Positions 8,302-19,218 are shown, numbered from the stretch's first letter. The stretch: DNA of 64,000 nt from Schumannella luteola (GCF_013408685.1 NZ_JACBZY010000001.1:1426001-1490000), one strand, 5' to 3'. The notes: generated by a model from the letters alone, not told the origin. Made by a program: numbers and translations.

Positions 8302-8958
8302 GTGACGGACGCAGTGACCGCCGCCGGCCTCTTCATCACGTTCGAGGGCGGCGACGGCTCGGGCAAGACCACGCAGCAGGGCATCCTCGCCGACTGGCTC
8401 GCCGAACGCGGCGAGACGCTGACGCGCACGCGCGAACCCGGCGGCAGCGAGCTCGGGCTCGAGCTGCGCGAGATCGTGCTGCACCGCCGCGGCTACATCG
8501 CCCCGCGCGCCGAGGCGCTGATCTACGCCGCCGACCGCGCGCACCACATCGCCACGGTCGTGCGTCCCGCGCTCGAGCGCGGCGAGGTCGTGCTGCAGGA
8601 CCGCTACCTCGACTCCTCCGTCGCCTACCAGGGCGCCGGCCGCGTGCTCGACGGCACCGAGATCCGCGACCTGTCGCTGTGGGCCGCCGAGGGGCTGCTG
8701 CCCGATCTCACCGTGCTGCTCGACCTGCACGAGGGCGAGGGGCGCGGGCGACTGGACGCCGCCCGCGACCGCTACGACCGGCTCGAGGCCGAGAAGAGCG
8801 ACTTCCACGGCCGGGTGCGCGCCGCGTATCTCGAACTCGCCGCCGCCGAGCCCGAGCGCTTCCTCGTGCTGGATGCGCGCCGCACGATCGACGAGATCGC
8901 CGCCGACATCCGCGCCCGCGTCGAGCAGCTGCTCGAACGCCGCAGCGCCGGGAGCTGA
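8302..8958 (+). CDS. tmk: Thymidylate kinase
   Basis: Phosphorylates dTMP to dTDP in the cytoplasm for DNA synthesis. The P-loop FEGGDGSGKTT, the substrate-binding DRYLDSSVAYQG motif and a LID-like Arg-rich segment (EGRGRLDAARDRYDRLE) are all present. 218 residues, the usual length. It starts 10 bases after the topA stop; GTG 8302 is preceded by GGAGA, and GTG 8314 is an alternative. The topA-tmk-holB order places it in a DNA-replication cluster. Confidence 0.95.
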   Translation: MTDAVTAAGLFITFEGGDGSGKTTQQGILADWLAERGETLTRTREPGGSELGLELREIVLHRRGYIAPRAEALIYAADRAHHIATVVRPALERGEVVLQDRYLDSSVAYQGAGRVLDGTEIRDLSLWAAEGLLPDLTVLLDLHEGEGRGRLDAARDRYDRLEAEKSDFHGRVRAAYLELAAAEPERFLVLDARRTIDEIAADIRARVEQLLERRSAGS

Positions 8959-9108
8959 CCCCACCCGCCTCACCGGATCACGTCGGATGCGCCGGTTAGG
9001 CTGAGCGCGACCCGACCGGCACCCGCTTCTTGCTCGACCGATCACCGACTCGACCGATCTCCGAGTCGACCGAGAAGCGACAGCCCGCCGGCGCAGCGAG
9101 AGGATCCC

Positions 9109-10266
9109 ATGGGCTGGAACGACCTCATCGGCCAGGCTGATGCCGTCGCCTCCGTGCGCCGCGCCGCCGAGACCGGGCAGGGCCTCGCCCACTCCTGGCT
9201 GATCACGGGCCCTCCCGGCTCCGGCCGCTCGACCCTCGCCTACGCCTTCGCCAGCGCGCTCCTCGCCCGGCCCGGGCAGGAGGAGGCGACCGACGCGCAG
9301 GTCGACGCCCGCACGCATCCCGACCTCTCCGTGCTCAGCACCGAGAAGGTCGTCATCACGATCGACGAGGTGCGCAAGCTCGTCACGGCGAGCCAGTTCT
9401 CACCGTCGGTCGGCCGCTACCGCGTGATCGTCATCGAAGATGCCGACCGGATGCCCGAGCGCACCAGCAACGTGCTGCTCAAGGCGCTCGAAGAGCCGCC
9501 GGAGCGCACCATCTGGATCCTCTGCGCCCCCAGCGAGGCCGACCTGCTGCCCACGATCCGCTCGCGCGTGCGCAGCGTGCGCCTCGGCATCCCCACCGTC
9601 GACGAGGTCGCCGAGCTCATCGCCCGTCGGGAGGGCGTGCCGGCGGATGTCGCCGCGCGCGCCGCCCGCGAGGCCCAGTCGCACATCGGCATGGCGCGTC
9701 GCCTCGCGACCGACGACGAAGCGCGCCGCCGCCGCAGCAGCACCCTCGACCTGGCGCTCGGCCTGCGCTCGGTGCCCGGCGCCGTGCGCGCGGCCGCCGA
9801 GCTGCTCGAGGTCGCCGGCGCCGACGCGAGCGCGATCACCGAGGAGCGCGATCACCGCGAACGCGACGAGGTGCTGCGCTCGCTCGGCATCGAACCCGGC
9901 GGAACCGTGCCGCCGGCGCTGCGCAGCCAGCTCAAGAACCTCGAAGAAGACCAGAAGCGCCGCGCGACCCGCAGTCTGCGCGACGGCATCGACCGCATCC
10001 TCGTCGACCTGCTCTCGCTCTACCGCGACATCCTGCTGCTGCAGCTCGGGCTCGACCTCGACCGCGCGCAGCTCGTGAACCTCGCGATCCTCGACAAGCT
10101 CGAGGCCGCCGCCGCGACCTGCTCGGCGCCGCAGACGCTCGCCACCCTCGACGGCCTGGCCGAGGCGCGCGAGCGCATCACCGGCAACGTCGCCCCTGCC
10201 CTCGCCCTCGAGGCCGCCCTGATCACCGCGGTGCGCAGCCGCCCGAGCTCCGGAGCCGCAGCATGA
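9109..10266 (+). CDS. holB: DNA polymerase III subunit delta-prime
   Basis: Clamp-loader subunit that helps load the beta clamp at primed sites. The AAA+ core has a modified P-loop GPPGSGRST (Arg in place of Lys, common in this subunit), the THPDLSVL motif and NVLLKALEEPPE. Members usually carry a four-cysteine zinc module just before the THPD motif. Here that segment reads about RPGQEEATDAQVDAR and has no cysteine in any forward frame. 385 residues. A possible -10 element TAGGCT lies at 8997-9002, so it may be transcribed separately from tmk. The next gene starts inside its stop codon (ATGA). Confidence 0.92.
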   Translation: MGWNDLIGQADAVASVRRAAETGQGLAHSWLITGPPGSGRSTLAYAFASALLARPGQEEATDAQVDARTHPDLSVLSTEKVVITIDEVRKLVTASQFSPSVGRYRVIVIEDADRMPERTSNVLLKALEEPPERTIWILCAPSEADLLPTIRSRVRSVRLGIPTVDEVAELIARREGVPADVAARAAREAQSHIGMARRLATDDEARRRRSSTLDLALGLRSVPGAVRAAAELLEVAGADASAITEERDHRERDEVLRSLGIEPGGTVPPALRSQLKNLEEDQKRRATRSLRDGIDRILVDLLSLYRDILLLQLGLDLDRAQLVNLAILDKLEAAAATCSAPQTLATLDGLAEARERITGNVAPALALEAALITAVRSRPSSGAAA

Positions 10267-11864
10267 GCCGAGCATCCGCCCACCCCGACGACCCCGCCGT
10301 CTCCGTGCGAGATCGGCGCGCCGTGAGCGGCCGTCGCCGCGGTCTCGCCGTCGTCGCCCTGGCCGCCGCGCTCGCGGTCGGGCTGAGCGGCTGCGTGCAG
10401 TGGTTCATGCCGCCGCAGGGCAGCCGCACCTCGACTCCGTCGGACGAGAAGGTGGATGCGGCGCTCAAGCCCTACTACCAGCAGAAGCTCTCCTGGAAGG
10501 GCTGCAGCGACGGCATGCAGTGCGCCACCGCGAAGGCCCCCCTCGACTGGGCCGACCCGGGTGGGGAGTCGATCGACCTGGCGCTCATCCGTCAGCCGGC
10601 CACGAGCGGGAACGCGAAGGGCTCGCTGCTGATCAACCCCGGCGGACCGGGCGGATCGGGCTACGACTTCGTGCGCGACAGCGTCGACTACGCGACGAGC
10701 AAGAAGCTGCAGGCCAGCTACGACATCGTCGGCTTCGACCCCCGTGGGGTCGGGCACTCGAGCGCGGTCAGCTGCTACACCGACCCGAAGGCCTTCGACG
10801 AGTACATCTACGGGATCACCCCGGGAACGCCGGGCAGCGACGAGTGGCTCGCGGCGGCGGAGAAGAGCAACCAGCAGTTCGGGCAGGACTGCCTCAAGGG
10901 CACCGGCGAGCTGCTCGGCCATGTCGACACGGTCAGCGCGGCGCGCGACCTCGACATGCTGCGCGCGGCACTGGGCGACAAGAAGCTCAACTACCTCGGC
11001 TACTCCTACGGCACCTTCCTCGGCGCGACCTACGCCGACCTGTTCCCGAAGAAGACCGGCCACCTCGTGCTCGACGGCGCCCTCGACCCGGCGACGAGCG
11101 ACTTCGATGTGACGCTCACGCAGGCGAAGGGCTTCGAGAGCGCGTTCCGCGCCTACCTCAAGGACTGCCTGACGCGGAAGGGATGCCCCTTCGCCAGCTC
11201 GGTCGACGACTCGGTCGCCGAGGTCGAGCAGCTGTTCGGCAGCGTGCAGCAGAGCCCGATCCTGGACAGCGACGGCCGCGAGCTGGGCACGAGCGCGCTG
11301 TTCACCGCGATCATCTACCCGCTCTACAGCAAGGAGAGCTGGCCCTATCTCGACCAGCTGTTCTCCGACGTGTTCAGCGGCAGCGCGCAGGTCGCCTTCC
11401 AGCTCGCCGACGCGTACTACTCGCGCGACGACAAGGGCGACTACGCCGACAACTCGACCGAGGCGTTCATCTCGATCAACTGCCTCGACTACAAGAACGA
11501 CGACTCCGATCCGGCGACGATGCGCCAGCAGGCGGTGCAGCTCGCCGACGAGGCGCCGCTGTTCGGACCGCAGATGGCCTTCGGCGGCGCCGGATGCGTC
11601 GGCTGGCCGTTCCAGGGGACGCGTGACCGCGTCGCGATCAGCGCCGACGGCTCGGCGCCGATCATCGTCGTCGGCACCACGAACGACCCGGCCACCCCGT
11701 ACGTGTGGGCGCAGGCGATGGCGAAGCAGCTGCAGAACGGCCACCTCGTCACCTACAACGGCGAGGGCCACACGGCGTACAACAAGTCGAACTCCTGCGT
11801 GAACAACGCGGTCGACGGCTTCTTCCTCGACGACAAGGTTCCGACGAAGGACCCGGACTGCTGA
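10263..11864 (+). CDS. Secreted lipoprotein alpha/beta-hydrolase (tripeptidyl aminopeptidase-like)
   Basis: 533 residues. A basic N-terminus is followed by a hydrophobic helix and a lipobox LSGC (Cys near residue 43), so the protein should be anchored to the outer face of the membrane. The alpha/beta-hydrolase core shows the oxyanion segment NPGGPGGSGYDF, the nucleophile elbow GYSYG, an acid in TNDPATP and a histidine in GEGHTAY. Many cysteines suggest disulphides. The closest family is the Streptomyces SlpD/SlpE and tripeptidyl aminopeptidase group. Substrate is unknown. It overlaps holB by 4 bases, and the TetR gene starts on its stop codon (TGATG). Confidence 0.88.
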   Translation: MSRASAHPDDPAVSVRDRRAVSGRRRGLAVVALAAALAVGLSGCVQWFMPPQGSRTSTPSDEKVDAALKPYYQQKLSWKGCSDGMQCATAKAPLDWADPGGESIDLALIRQPATSGNAKGSLLINPGGPGGSGYDFVRDSVDYATSKKLQASYDIVGFDPRGVGHSSAVSCYTDPKAFDEYIYGITPGTPGSDEWLAAAEKSNQQFGQDCLKGTGELLGHVDTVSAARDLDMLRAALGDKKLNYLGYSYGTFLGATYADLFPKKTGHLVLDGALDPATSDFDVTLTQAKGFESAFRAYLKDCLTRKGCPFASSVDDSVAEVEQLFGSVQQSPILDSDGRELGTSALFTAIIYPLYSKESWPYLDQLFSDVFSGSAQVAFQLADAYYSRDDKGDYADNSTEAFISINCLDYKNDDSDPATMRQQAVQLADEAPLFGPQMAFGGAGCVGWPFQGTRDRVAISADGSAPIIVVGTTNDPATPYVWAQAMAKQLQNGHLVTYNGEGHTAYNKSNSCVNNAVDGFFLDDKVPTKDPDC

Positions 11865-12526
11865 TGAGCGACTTCCGCGACACCACCGCCCCCGCGTCCG
11901 ACGCCGACGAGCCGGTCGGCCTGCGCGAGCGCAAGCGCCGCGCCACCCGCCGCGCGATCCTGCTCGCGGCCGCGCAGCTCGTCAAGGAGCGCGGCCTCGA
12001 GGGCGCGACGGTCGACGAGATCAGCCGTCTCGCCGACGTCTCGCCGCGCACCTTCTTCAACTACTTCGCGTCGAAGGAGGAGGCGGTCTCGGGCGAGCTG
12101 CCCTCGCTGCCGGCGGCCGAGCACATCCAGACCTTCGTCGCCGCGCGCGGGCTGCTGCTCGACGACCTCGCCGAACTCGTCGTGGCCTCGGTGGATGCGA
12201 CGCTCGCCGACCGCGAGGTCGTGCTGCTGCGTCGCGAGCTGGTCAAGGTGTCGCCGCAGCTCGTCGCCCAGCGCATGACCGGCATGCGCGAGTACGAGCT
12301 CGAGCTCGCCGGAGTCGTCGCGCAGCGTCTCGCGGCGCAGCACCCGGAGACCTTCGCGGATGCCGAGGCCGCGTTCCTGCGCGCGCGCCTGCTCGTCTTC
12401 TCGGCGTCGGGCGCACTGCGTCACGCCTGGATCGCCTGGGCCGACCACGAGGGCGACGACGACCTGGCGACGATGGTGCGCCGCGCCTTCGCCGCGCTGC
12501 GCGAGACGATCCGCCTCGAAGGCTGA
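11864..12526 (+). CDS. TetR-family transcriptional regulator
   Basis: 220 residues. The N-terminal helix-turn-helix domain (about residues 22-68) contains LRERKRRATRRAILLAAAQ, the recognition region VDEISRLADVSPRTFFNYF and KEEAV. The C-terminal ligand domain is of the MftR-like type. The ATG shares one base with the stop of the peptidase gene (TGATG), so the two are cotranslated. The regulated genes and ligand are not evident: no exporter gene follows, and a tRNA gene lies next downstream. Confidence 0.92.
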   Translation: MSDFRDTTAPASDADEPVGLRERKRRATRRAILLAAAQLVKERGLEGATVDEISRLADVSPRTFFNYFASKEEAVSGELPSLPAAEHIQTFVAARGLLLDDLAELVVASVDATLADREVVLLRRELVKVSPQLVAQRMTGMREYELELAGVVAQRLAAQHPETFADAEAAFLRARLLVFSASGALRHAWIAWADHEGDDDLATMVRRAFAALRETIRLEG

Positions 12527-12637
12527 CCCCGGGCTGACCCGGGCGACGAGCTGTCGGCGCCTGACCCGCGGATGTGGTGCAGGAGCACCCGCTCGCATCG
12601 GCTATGCTCGTTTCCCGTGCCGCCGTTCGCGGCGCAC

Positions 12638-12710
12638 GCCGCCTTAGCTCAGTTGGTAGAGCGATTCACTCGTAATGAATAGGTCGAGAGTTCGATTCTC
12701 TCAGGTGGCT
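12638..12710 (+). tRNA. tRNA-Thr (anticodon CGT)
   Basis: A 73-nt cloverleaf. The acceptor stem GCCGCCT pairs with AGGTGGC (one G-U pair), and the D-arm holds AGCTCAGTTGGTAGAGC. The anticodon stem ATTCA/TGAAT encloses the loop with anticodon CGT, reading ACG threonine codons. The T-arm carries GAGAGTTCGATTCTCTC. The discriminator base is T and the 3' CCA is not encoded. A TATGCT -10 element lies at 12603-12608. Confidence 0.96.
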
Positions 12711-12715
12711 CCGTT

Positions 12716-12750
12716 GGAAGCCCCGGTCGTGAGACCGGGGCTTCCGTGTT
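12716..12750 (+). terminator. Intrinsic terminator of the tRNA gene
   Basis: A perfect 13-bp stem (12716-12728 with 12733-12745) with loop GTGA, followed by GTGTTT. It starts 6 bases after the tRNA. Confidence 0.85.
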
Positions 12751-12838
12751 TCCCGGGCGGCCTCGATCGAACCGCCGCGTGAGATCCGCTCATCCGTCGC
12801 CGGCGCGGTCTACGGTGGCCGGGTCGAGGGGGATGCGC

Positions 12839-13744
12839 ATGGGCTGGTTCGGCAGGAAGCCGTCGGAGGACGACCTGGTCGCTGAGGTGACCCGACTGGC
12901 GCGCACCGCGCTCGCCGAGCGGGGGATCGAGACCGTGCTCGAGTCGACCGGTGATCCGGCGAATCCGCTGCTGCGCGCGGACGGGAGCACGACCTACCAG
13001 CTGGGCAACCTGATCGCCCAGTGCCACGGAGCGCCGCAGCGGCAGTGGCCGGAGATCGTGCAGAACCACATCGCGATCGTCGACGCGGCGATGCACTCCG
13101 ACCGCGACGCGGTGCTCGACGCCGAGGCGCTGCGCACGCAGATCCGCACCCGGCTGCTCGCCGATCTCGGCCCGGAGGATCCCACCGACCTCGGCTACGC
13201 CCGTCCCCTCGCGCCCGGGCTCGTGCTGGCGCTCGGCATCGACTTCCCCGACACGGTCGCGACTCTGACCGGGGCGGCGCTGGGCGATCTCGCGATCGGC
13301 CTCGACGAGGCCTACGAGCTCGGTCAGCGCAACGCGGATGCCGAGCCGATCGACGAGCGCGACGCGCTCAGCTCCGAGATCACGATCCTGGTCGGCGACT
13401 CGCTGTTCATCGCGACGAAGGTCGCGAACATGGAGCATCTGGTGCGCACCGAGGTCGGACCGGCGCCGCACGGCGTGATCTTCGCGGTGCCGCACCGCAG
13501 CCTCATCGCTCTGATCGTCGTGCGCGACGCGCAGTCGCTCGTCGCCGTCGGCCAGCTGAAGGCCGTCGTCGACGGCTTCGCGAGCGGCGAGTACGGTCCG
13601 CTGCCCGGCGGCCTCATCAGCCCCGATCTCTACTTCTGGTTCGACGGCGAGATCGAGCGCATCACCGGCAACCCCGACCTGGGGCCGGGAGCGGTGGATG
13701 CGCGCGGGCGCCTCGGCGAGGTCGCGTCGCGTCTCGACGCGTGA
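12839..13744 (+). CDS. Uncharacterised protein, remotely YtpQ/DUF1444-like
   Basis: 301 residues, beginning MGWFGRKPSEDDLV. The start ATG 12839 follows GAGGGGG by 6 bases; a -10 element TACGGT at 12811-12816 gives a short leader. There is no signal peptide or membrane helix. The C-terminal half has a pattern resembling Bacillus YtpQ: a strand-rich segment IFAVPHRSLIALIVVRD, then AVGQLKAVVDGFASGEYGPL and a final strand LYFWFDGEIERI. This is my own comparison from memory and is weak. No function can be given. It stands alone between the tRNA and a convergent cupin gene. Confidence 0.7.
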   Translation: MGWFGRKPSEDDLVAEVTRLARTALAERGIETVLESTGDPANPLLRADGSTTYQLGNLIAQCHGAPQRQWPEIVQNHIAIVDAAMHSDRDAVLDAEALRTQIRTRLLADLGPEDPTDLGYARPLAPGLVLALGIDFPDTVATLTGAALGDLAIGLDEAYELGQRNADAEPIDERDALSSEITILVGDSLFIATKVANMEHLVRTEVGPAPHGVIFAVPHRSLIALIVVRDAQSLVAVGQLKAVVDGFASGEYGPLPGGLISPDLYFWFDGEIERITGNPDLGPGAVDARGRLGEVASRLDA

Positions 13745-13778
13745 GCGGCGGCGACAGGGCCGATGCCGGCGCCTGACG

Positions 13779-14219
13779 TCACACGCTCGGCGTGACGTAG
13801 ACCTTCCGCAGGGGCTCGGTGATCGTCCAGAGGGTGCGCTGGCCGGCGTGGAGGCGCACGACCGAGCCCGCGGCGAGGTCGAGGATGCGCTCGGCCGAGC
13901 CCGGTTCGGCATCCAGGAACTCGACCGTGCCGCGCCCGGCGAGCACGACGAAGAGCTCGTCGGCCTCGACGTCGTGGGCGGCGCCGACGCTCATCTCCCA
14001 GATGCCGTAGTCGACGGCGCCCGAGCCCGAGCCCGAGCCCGATCCCGATCCCGACCCGGCGTCAGCCGCGCCGCCCGGCAGCGTCCCGAGCTCCGAGACC
14101 CCGGTCGTCGGCGCGCCGGACTCGACCTCGTCGACGGGCAGCGCCTCGTGATCGAGGGCGAGCCCCAGCGCATCCACGTGCTCCGCCGGCGTGAACCCGA
14201 CGCCGTCGCCCGGCGTCAC
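13779..14219 (-). CDS. Cupin-domain protein (ureidoglycine aminohydrolase-like cupin)
   Basis: 146 residues. The C-terminal half is a single cupin barrel: VDYGIWEMSVGAAHDVEADELFVVLAGRGTVEF, then AGSVVRLHAGQRTLWTI, resembling the small (S)-ureidoglycine aminohydrolase/DUF861 cupins. The usual metal-binding histidines are largely replaced, with only H-D-V-E-A-D-E retained. The N-terminal part is joined through a run of Gly-Ser dipeptides. The GTG start at 14217-14219 overlaps the stop of the FAD oxidoreductase gene (GTGA), so the pair forms one operon. In related operons such cupins accompany amine or aldehyde oxidation genes; the role here is unknown. Confidence 0.8.
   Translation of the reverse strand: MTPGDGVGFTPAEHVDALGLALDHEALPVDEVESGAPTTGVSELGTLPGGAADAGSGSGSGSGSGSGAVDYGIWEMSVGAAHDVEADELFVVLAGRGTVEFLDAEPGSAERILDLAAGSVVRLHAGQRTLWTITEPLRKVYVTPSV
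14020..14055 (-). repeat. Six hexanucleotide repeats coding a Gly-Ser linker
   Basis: Three CCCGAG, two CCCGAT and one CCCGAC units in tandem on the + strand, read on the - strand as a Gly-Ser repeat in the cupin gene. The third-base variation argues against very recent expansion. Unit gain or loss would keep the frame. Confidence 0.85.
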
Positions 14220-15646
14220 GAGTCGAACCCCAGCCCGACCGCGTCGAGCGCCTTGAGCAGCACGTTGCGGCGGCCCTCGCTGTGGTCGGCGCGGTCGAGC
14301 GACCAGCGGGTCGCGTTGATGCCCATCGAGGCGGCCGGCTCGGGCGGGAAGGGCAGCGGACGCTCGCGCACCATCCGCAGCCGCGTGCGCTCGGTGTCGG
14401 CGCCGTCGAGCTGGTCGAGCATGACCTGCGCGGCGAAGCGGGTCGCGGCGACGCCGAGCCCGGTGAAGCCGGCGGCGTAGGCGACGCGGCCGCCGCGGGC
14501 GGTGCCGTAGAAGGCGCAGAAGCGGGTGCTGGTGTCGATCGCGCCCGCCCAGCGGTGGCTGAAGCGGATGCCCTCCAGCTGCGGGAAGGTCGTCAGCAGG
14601 TGCGAGGCGAGCTTGCGGTACGACTCGGGGCGATCCTCGTACGACTCCCGCACGCGGCCGCCGTAGTGGTAGATCGCGTCGTAGCCGCCGAAGACGATCC
14701 GGTCGTCGGCGGTCATCCGGTAGTAGTGGAACTGATTGGCGACATCGGCGAGGCCCTGCCGGTTCGTCCAGCCGATGGAGGCCAGCTGGGCGGGATCCAG
14801 CGGCTCGGTCGCGAGCACGTAGTCGTAGACCGGCACGGTCATGAGCCGGTTGCGCTTGAGCAGCGACGGGAAGACGTTGGTCGCCAGCACGGCCTGCTCG
14901 GCGCGCACCGAGCCGCGCGAGGTCGCGACGATGACGCCCGCGTCCGCGGGGCCGCTCGGGTCGTCGTCGATCGAGCGGGCGGGGGAGTGCTCGAAGATCT
15001 CGACGCCGAGTCCGACCGCGACGCGGGCCAGCTCGATCGCGAGCTTGCCGGGATGCGCGAGCAGCGTGCCGCGCTTGTCCCAGGTGGCGGCGAGATAGGT
15101 GGGCGAGTTCACCTCGGCGCGCACGGCGGACTCGTCGAGGAAGACGTGGTCGTCGTCGACGGGCTCCTCGCGCAGCCACTCGACCTGGTGCGGCTCGACG
15201 GCGAGCGCCAGGGTGCCGGTGCGCTGCGCATCCACCTTCATGTCGTAGCGGGCGATCGTGGCCTCGATCTCGTCGAGGTTCTGCAGGCCCAGGGCGTCGA
15301 GCAGCGGCAGCTCCTCGGGCCAGCGGCGCTGGCCGTTCTCCTCGCCGTGGGTGAGGCTCGCCTCGACGAAGCCGCCGTTGCGTCCCGACGCGGCCCAGCC
15401 GATCCGCTTGCCCTCGAGCAGCACGACCGTGAGGGCGGGGTTGCGCTCCTTCGCGACGATCGCCGTCCAGAGCCCGGTGTACCCGCCGCCGACGATCACC
15501 AGGTCGGCGTCGTGGTCGCCCTCGAGGCGCGGATGCGCGGGCCGGTCGACGTCGTCGAGCCAGAACACCTCGTGCCGGGTGTCGGCGAGCGCGTGGTCGA
15601 TCGCGCTCGCGGGCGGGGCCTGTCGTTCGAAGACGGTGCGGTGCAC
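14216..15646 (-). CDS. FAD-dependent amine/amino-acid oxidoreductase (DAO/PuuB-like)
   Basis: 476 residues. The N-terminal dinucleotide-binding motif DLVIVGGGYTGLWTAI is followed by VVLLEGKRIGWAASGRNGGF, typical of the DAO superfamily branch with gamma-glutamylputrescine oxidase and OrdL. Near the C-terminus AYAAGFTGLGVAATRFAAQ contacts FAD. The GTG start at 15646 is preceded by GGAAGGA 7 bases upstream; the longer open frame upstream has no family character. It probably oxidises a secondary amine or amino acid using oxygen; the substrate is not inferable. It is cotranscribed with the cupin gene. Confidence 0.85.
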   Translation of the reverse strand: MHRTVFERQAPPASAIDHALADTRHEVFWLDDVDRPAHPRLEGDHDADLVIVGGGYTGLWTAIVAKERNPALTVVLLEGKRIGWAASGRNGGFVEASLTHGEENGQRRWPEELPLLDALGLQNLDEIEATIARYDMKVDAQRTGTLALAVEPHQVEWLREEPVDDDHVFLDESAVRAEVNSPTYLAATWDKRGTLLAHPGKLAIELARVAVGLGVEIFEHSPARSIDDDPSGPADAGVIVATSRGSVRAEQAVLATNVFPSLLKRNRLMTVPVYDYVLATEPLDPAQLASIGWTNRQGLADVANQFHYYRMTADDRIVFGGYDAIYHYGGRVRESYEDRPESYRKLASHLLTTFPQLEGIRFSHRWAGAIDTSTRFCAFYGTARGGRVAYAAGFTGLGVAATRFAAQVMLDQLDGADTERTRLRMVRERPLPFPPEPAASMGINATRWSLDRADHSEGRRNVLLKALDAVGLGFDS

Positions 15647-15777
15647 GGGATGTCCTTCCGGCGCGGTCGTTCCCGGCAGGCTAGCGGGGCCTGTCCGGCG
15701 GAATCCAGTGGTTTCAGCCGTTTGGCACGACGGATTTCGTGGTGGACCTTCGTGAGTGCTGTCGAATCGGCGCGCGA

Positions 15778-16830
15778 TCAGGTCCGCGGCTGCCACTCCG
15801 GCAGGGGGTCGACGAGTTTCGCCCAGAGCTCCGGACCGGCGAGCAGCTCGTCCGGCCGCAGCGTGCAGGCGTCGAGGGCGGCGGTGAGGCCGACCGCGTC
15901 GAGGGCGAACCCGGTGATCGCGAGATCCTGTCCGGCGCTGAGCGGGCCCTCGGCGGTGTCGCGCGCCGCCGGCTCGATGCCGATCGAGCCGCCCGCCTGA
16001 TCCCAGAACCCGGTCACGCCGGGCCGGGTCGCGAAGCGGCAGAAGCCGGCCGAGCGGATGATCGCGCCGAAGTCGCCGTGCGACCAGCCGCCCTGCAGCA
16101 GCGCGAGCACGCGGCGCGGGTGGAATGGCACGGGGTTCGTGTAGCGCAGCGTGCTGACGCGCGGGTCGGCGAACGACGGAGCGTGGTCGCCGTTCAGCAC
16201 CTTGACCCAGCCGGGCTCGACGGGGATGCGCAGCGCTCCGGGGGTGCCCGACGCATGCGGCGCGGCAGAGCGTCCGCGCGATGACCCGGCCGACCCGGCC
16301 GACCTGACCCGGTCGCGCCAGTGCGCCCCGCGCGGCAGCACCAGGCGCGCGTCGGGCGCGAGGTGGCTGAGCAGGGCGAGCATCCGGCTGAGCGCGTCGG
16401 CGTCGGGGGCGCGACGGTGGTCGACGACGAGGGCGCCGGCGTGCTCGATCTGCTCGACCAGCACCGACGAGCGGGCGATCAGGCTGCCCTGGTGCTCGCC
16501 GTCGTCGATGAGCCGCTCGTCGGCGAGCTCGACCAGCAGCAGTGCCGGGTCGACGTGCACCACGAGGCTCGTGTGCTCGGCCGCGCTGCCGAGCAGCTCG
16601 AGGAGGTGCTGCGGCCGAGTGTCGGCGGGCGCGCTGATGACGCGTCCGCGCCCCGACTCGATGCCGGCGTCGACGGCTGCGGCGACGCCGCGGCAGGCGT
16701 CGGCGCAGCTGTCGTGGGCGTCGTGCAGGTGCACGGCGCGCACCTCGTCGAGCTCGGCGAGACGGTCGGCCGTGCGGCGGCGGGCGACCGGGTCGGGGCC
16801 GAGCACGATGCGGAAGCGCGGGGAATGCAT
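15778..16830 (-). CDS. CobW/G3E-like protein with degenerate GTPase motifs
   Basis: 350 residues. The C-terminal part is a recognisable CobW_C domain: [17 protein letters not shown], then [22 protein letters not shown]. The N-terminal half keeps the G3E outline ([15 protein letters not shown]..., [16 protein letters not shown]). However, the P-loop is replaced by GPDPVARRR and the NKxD motif by VDHRRAP, and no CxCC metal motif is visible. It is therefore unlikely to bind or hydrolyse GTP in the usual way. Start ATG 16830 is probably leaderless, with TAGCAT at 16838-16843. It is divergent from a zinc-free L36 gene with a Zur-like dyad between, which suggests a zinc-starvation role (inference). 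Confidence 0.8.
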   Translation of the reverse strand: MHSPRFRIVLGPDPVARRRTADRLAELDEVRAVHLHDAHDSCADACRGVAAAVDAGIESGRGRVISAPADTRPQHLLELLGSAAEHTSLVVHVDPALLLVELADERLIDDGEHQGSLIARSSVLVEQIEHAGALVVDHRRAPDADALSRMLALLSHLAPDARLVLPRGAHWRDRVRSAGSAGSSRGRSAAPHASGTPGALRIPVEPGWVKVLNGDHAPSFADPRVSTLRYTNPVPFHPRRVLALLQGGWSHGDFGAIIRSAGFCRFATRPGVTGFWDQAGGSIGIEPAARDTAEGPLSAGQDLAITGFALDAVGLTAALDACTLRPDELLAGPELWAKLVDPLPEWQPRT

Positions 16831-16837
16831 GCGGACG

Positions 16838-16843
16838 ATGCTA
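16838..16843 (-). promoter_or_regulatory. -10 element of the CobW-like gene (leaderless)
   Basis: TAGCAT on the minus strand, 7 bases before ATG 16830, placing the transcript start at the start codon. The -35 region (about 16861-16866) overlaps the edge of the dyad at 16850-16864. Confidence 0.5.
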
Positions 16844-16849
16844 CGTTAT

Positions 16850-16864
16850 CGACAACAGTTCTCA
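16850..16864. promoter_or_regulatory. Candidate Zur operator
   Basis: CGACAACAGTTCTCA is an imperfect 7-1-7 dyad centred on AAC-A-GTT. It resembles the actinobacterial Zur box (TGAAAAC-N-GTTTTCA type), with mismatches mainly in the left half. It lies in the divergent promoter region of the CobW-like gene and rpmJ, both of which are Zur-regulated types of gene in actinobacteria. Confidence 0.4.
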
Positions 16865-16962
16865 TTAAACGGATGCGCGATGGCGGTCGATCGGCCGAGC
16901 CCAGGAGTCCGAGTCGTCGGGCCTGTGGACACCGCGCGCATCCCCGACCGAAAGGAAGCGCC

Positions 16963-19089
<2,127 letters not shown>

Positions 19090-19154
19090 GGTCTGTCCCG
19101 TCGCGATGGCCCGCCACCATGGCCGGGCGAGACCTTCTCGTTGCGGCATCCCGA

Positions 19155-19218
19155 AATCGATCGGTCGCACATCGTCGCCTGCGGGGGTGCCGAGGCGACG
19201 ATTTGCGACCGATCGATT
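19155..19218. repeat. 64-bp near-perfect inverted repeat between sufU and lsr2
   Basis: The left arm 19155-19180 (AATCGATCGGTCGC, AC, ATCGTCGCCT) pairs with the right arm 19193-19218 (AGGCGACGAT, TT, GCGACCGATCGATT): 25 of 26 positions match, around a 12-base loop. It has no T-run, so it is not an ordinary terminator. No gene overlaps it. Confidence 0.85.

Noticed and set aside
5556-8429. Open frame of 957 codons on the minus strand opposite topA
   Set aside because: A shadow of high-GC coding DNA. It is Arg/Val/Gly/Leu-rich with no family motif, while topA on the other strand is unmistakable. The same holds for the long antisense frames opposite trpS/xth (41640-43997), sdhA (50776-52866) and the ABC exporter (22153-24318).
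14020-14055. CRISPR-like or phase-variable simple repeat
   Set aside because: Six in-frame hexamers without spacers that only code a Gly-Ser linker; no slippage-prone homopolymer, and unit change keeps the frame.
19155-19218. Inverted repeat as ends of an insertion sequence or attachment site
   Set aside because: No transposase or integrase gene is near, no target duplication is visible, and the arms are too close to hold a coding element.
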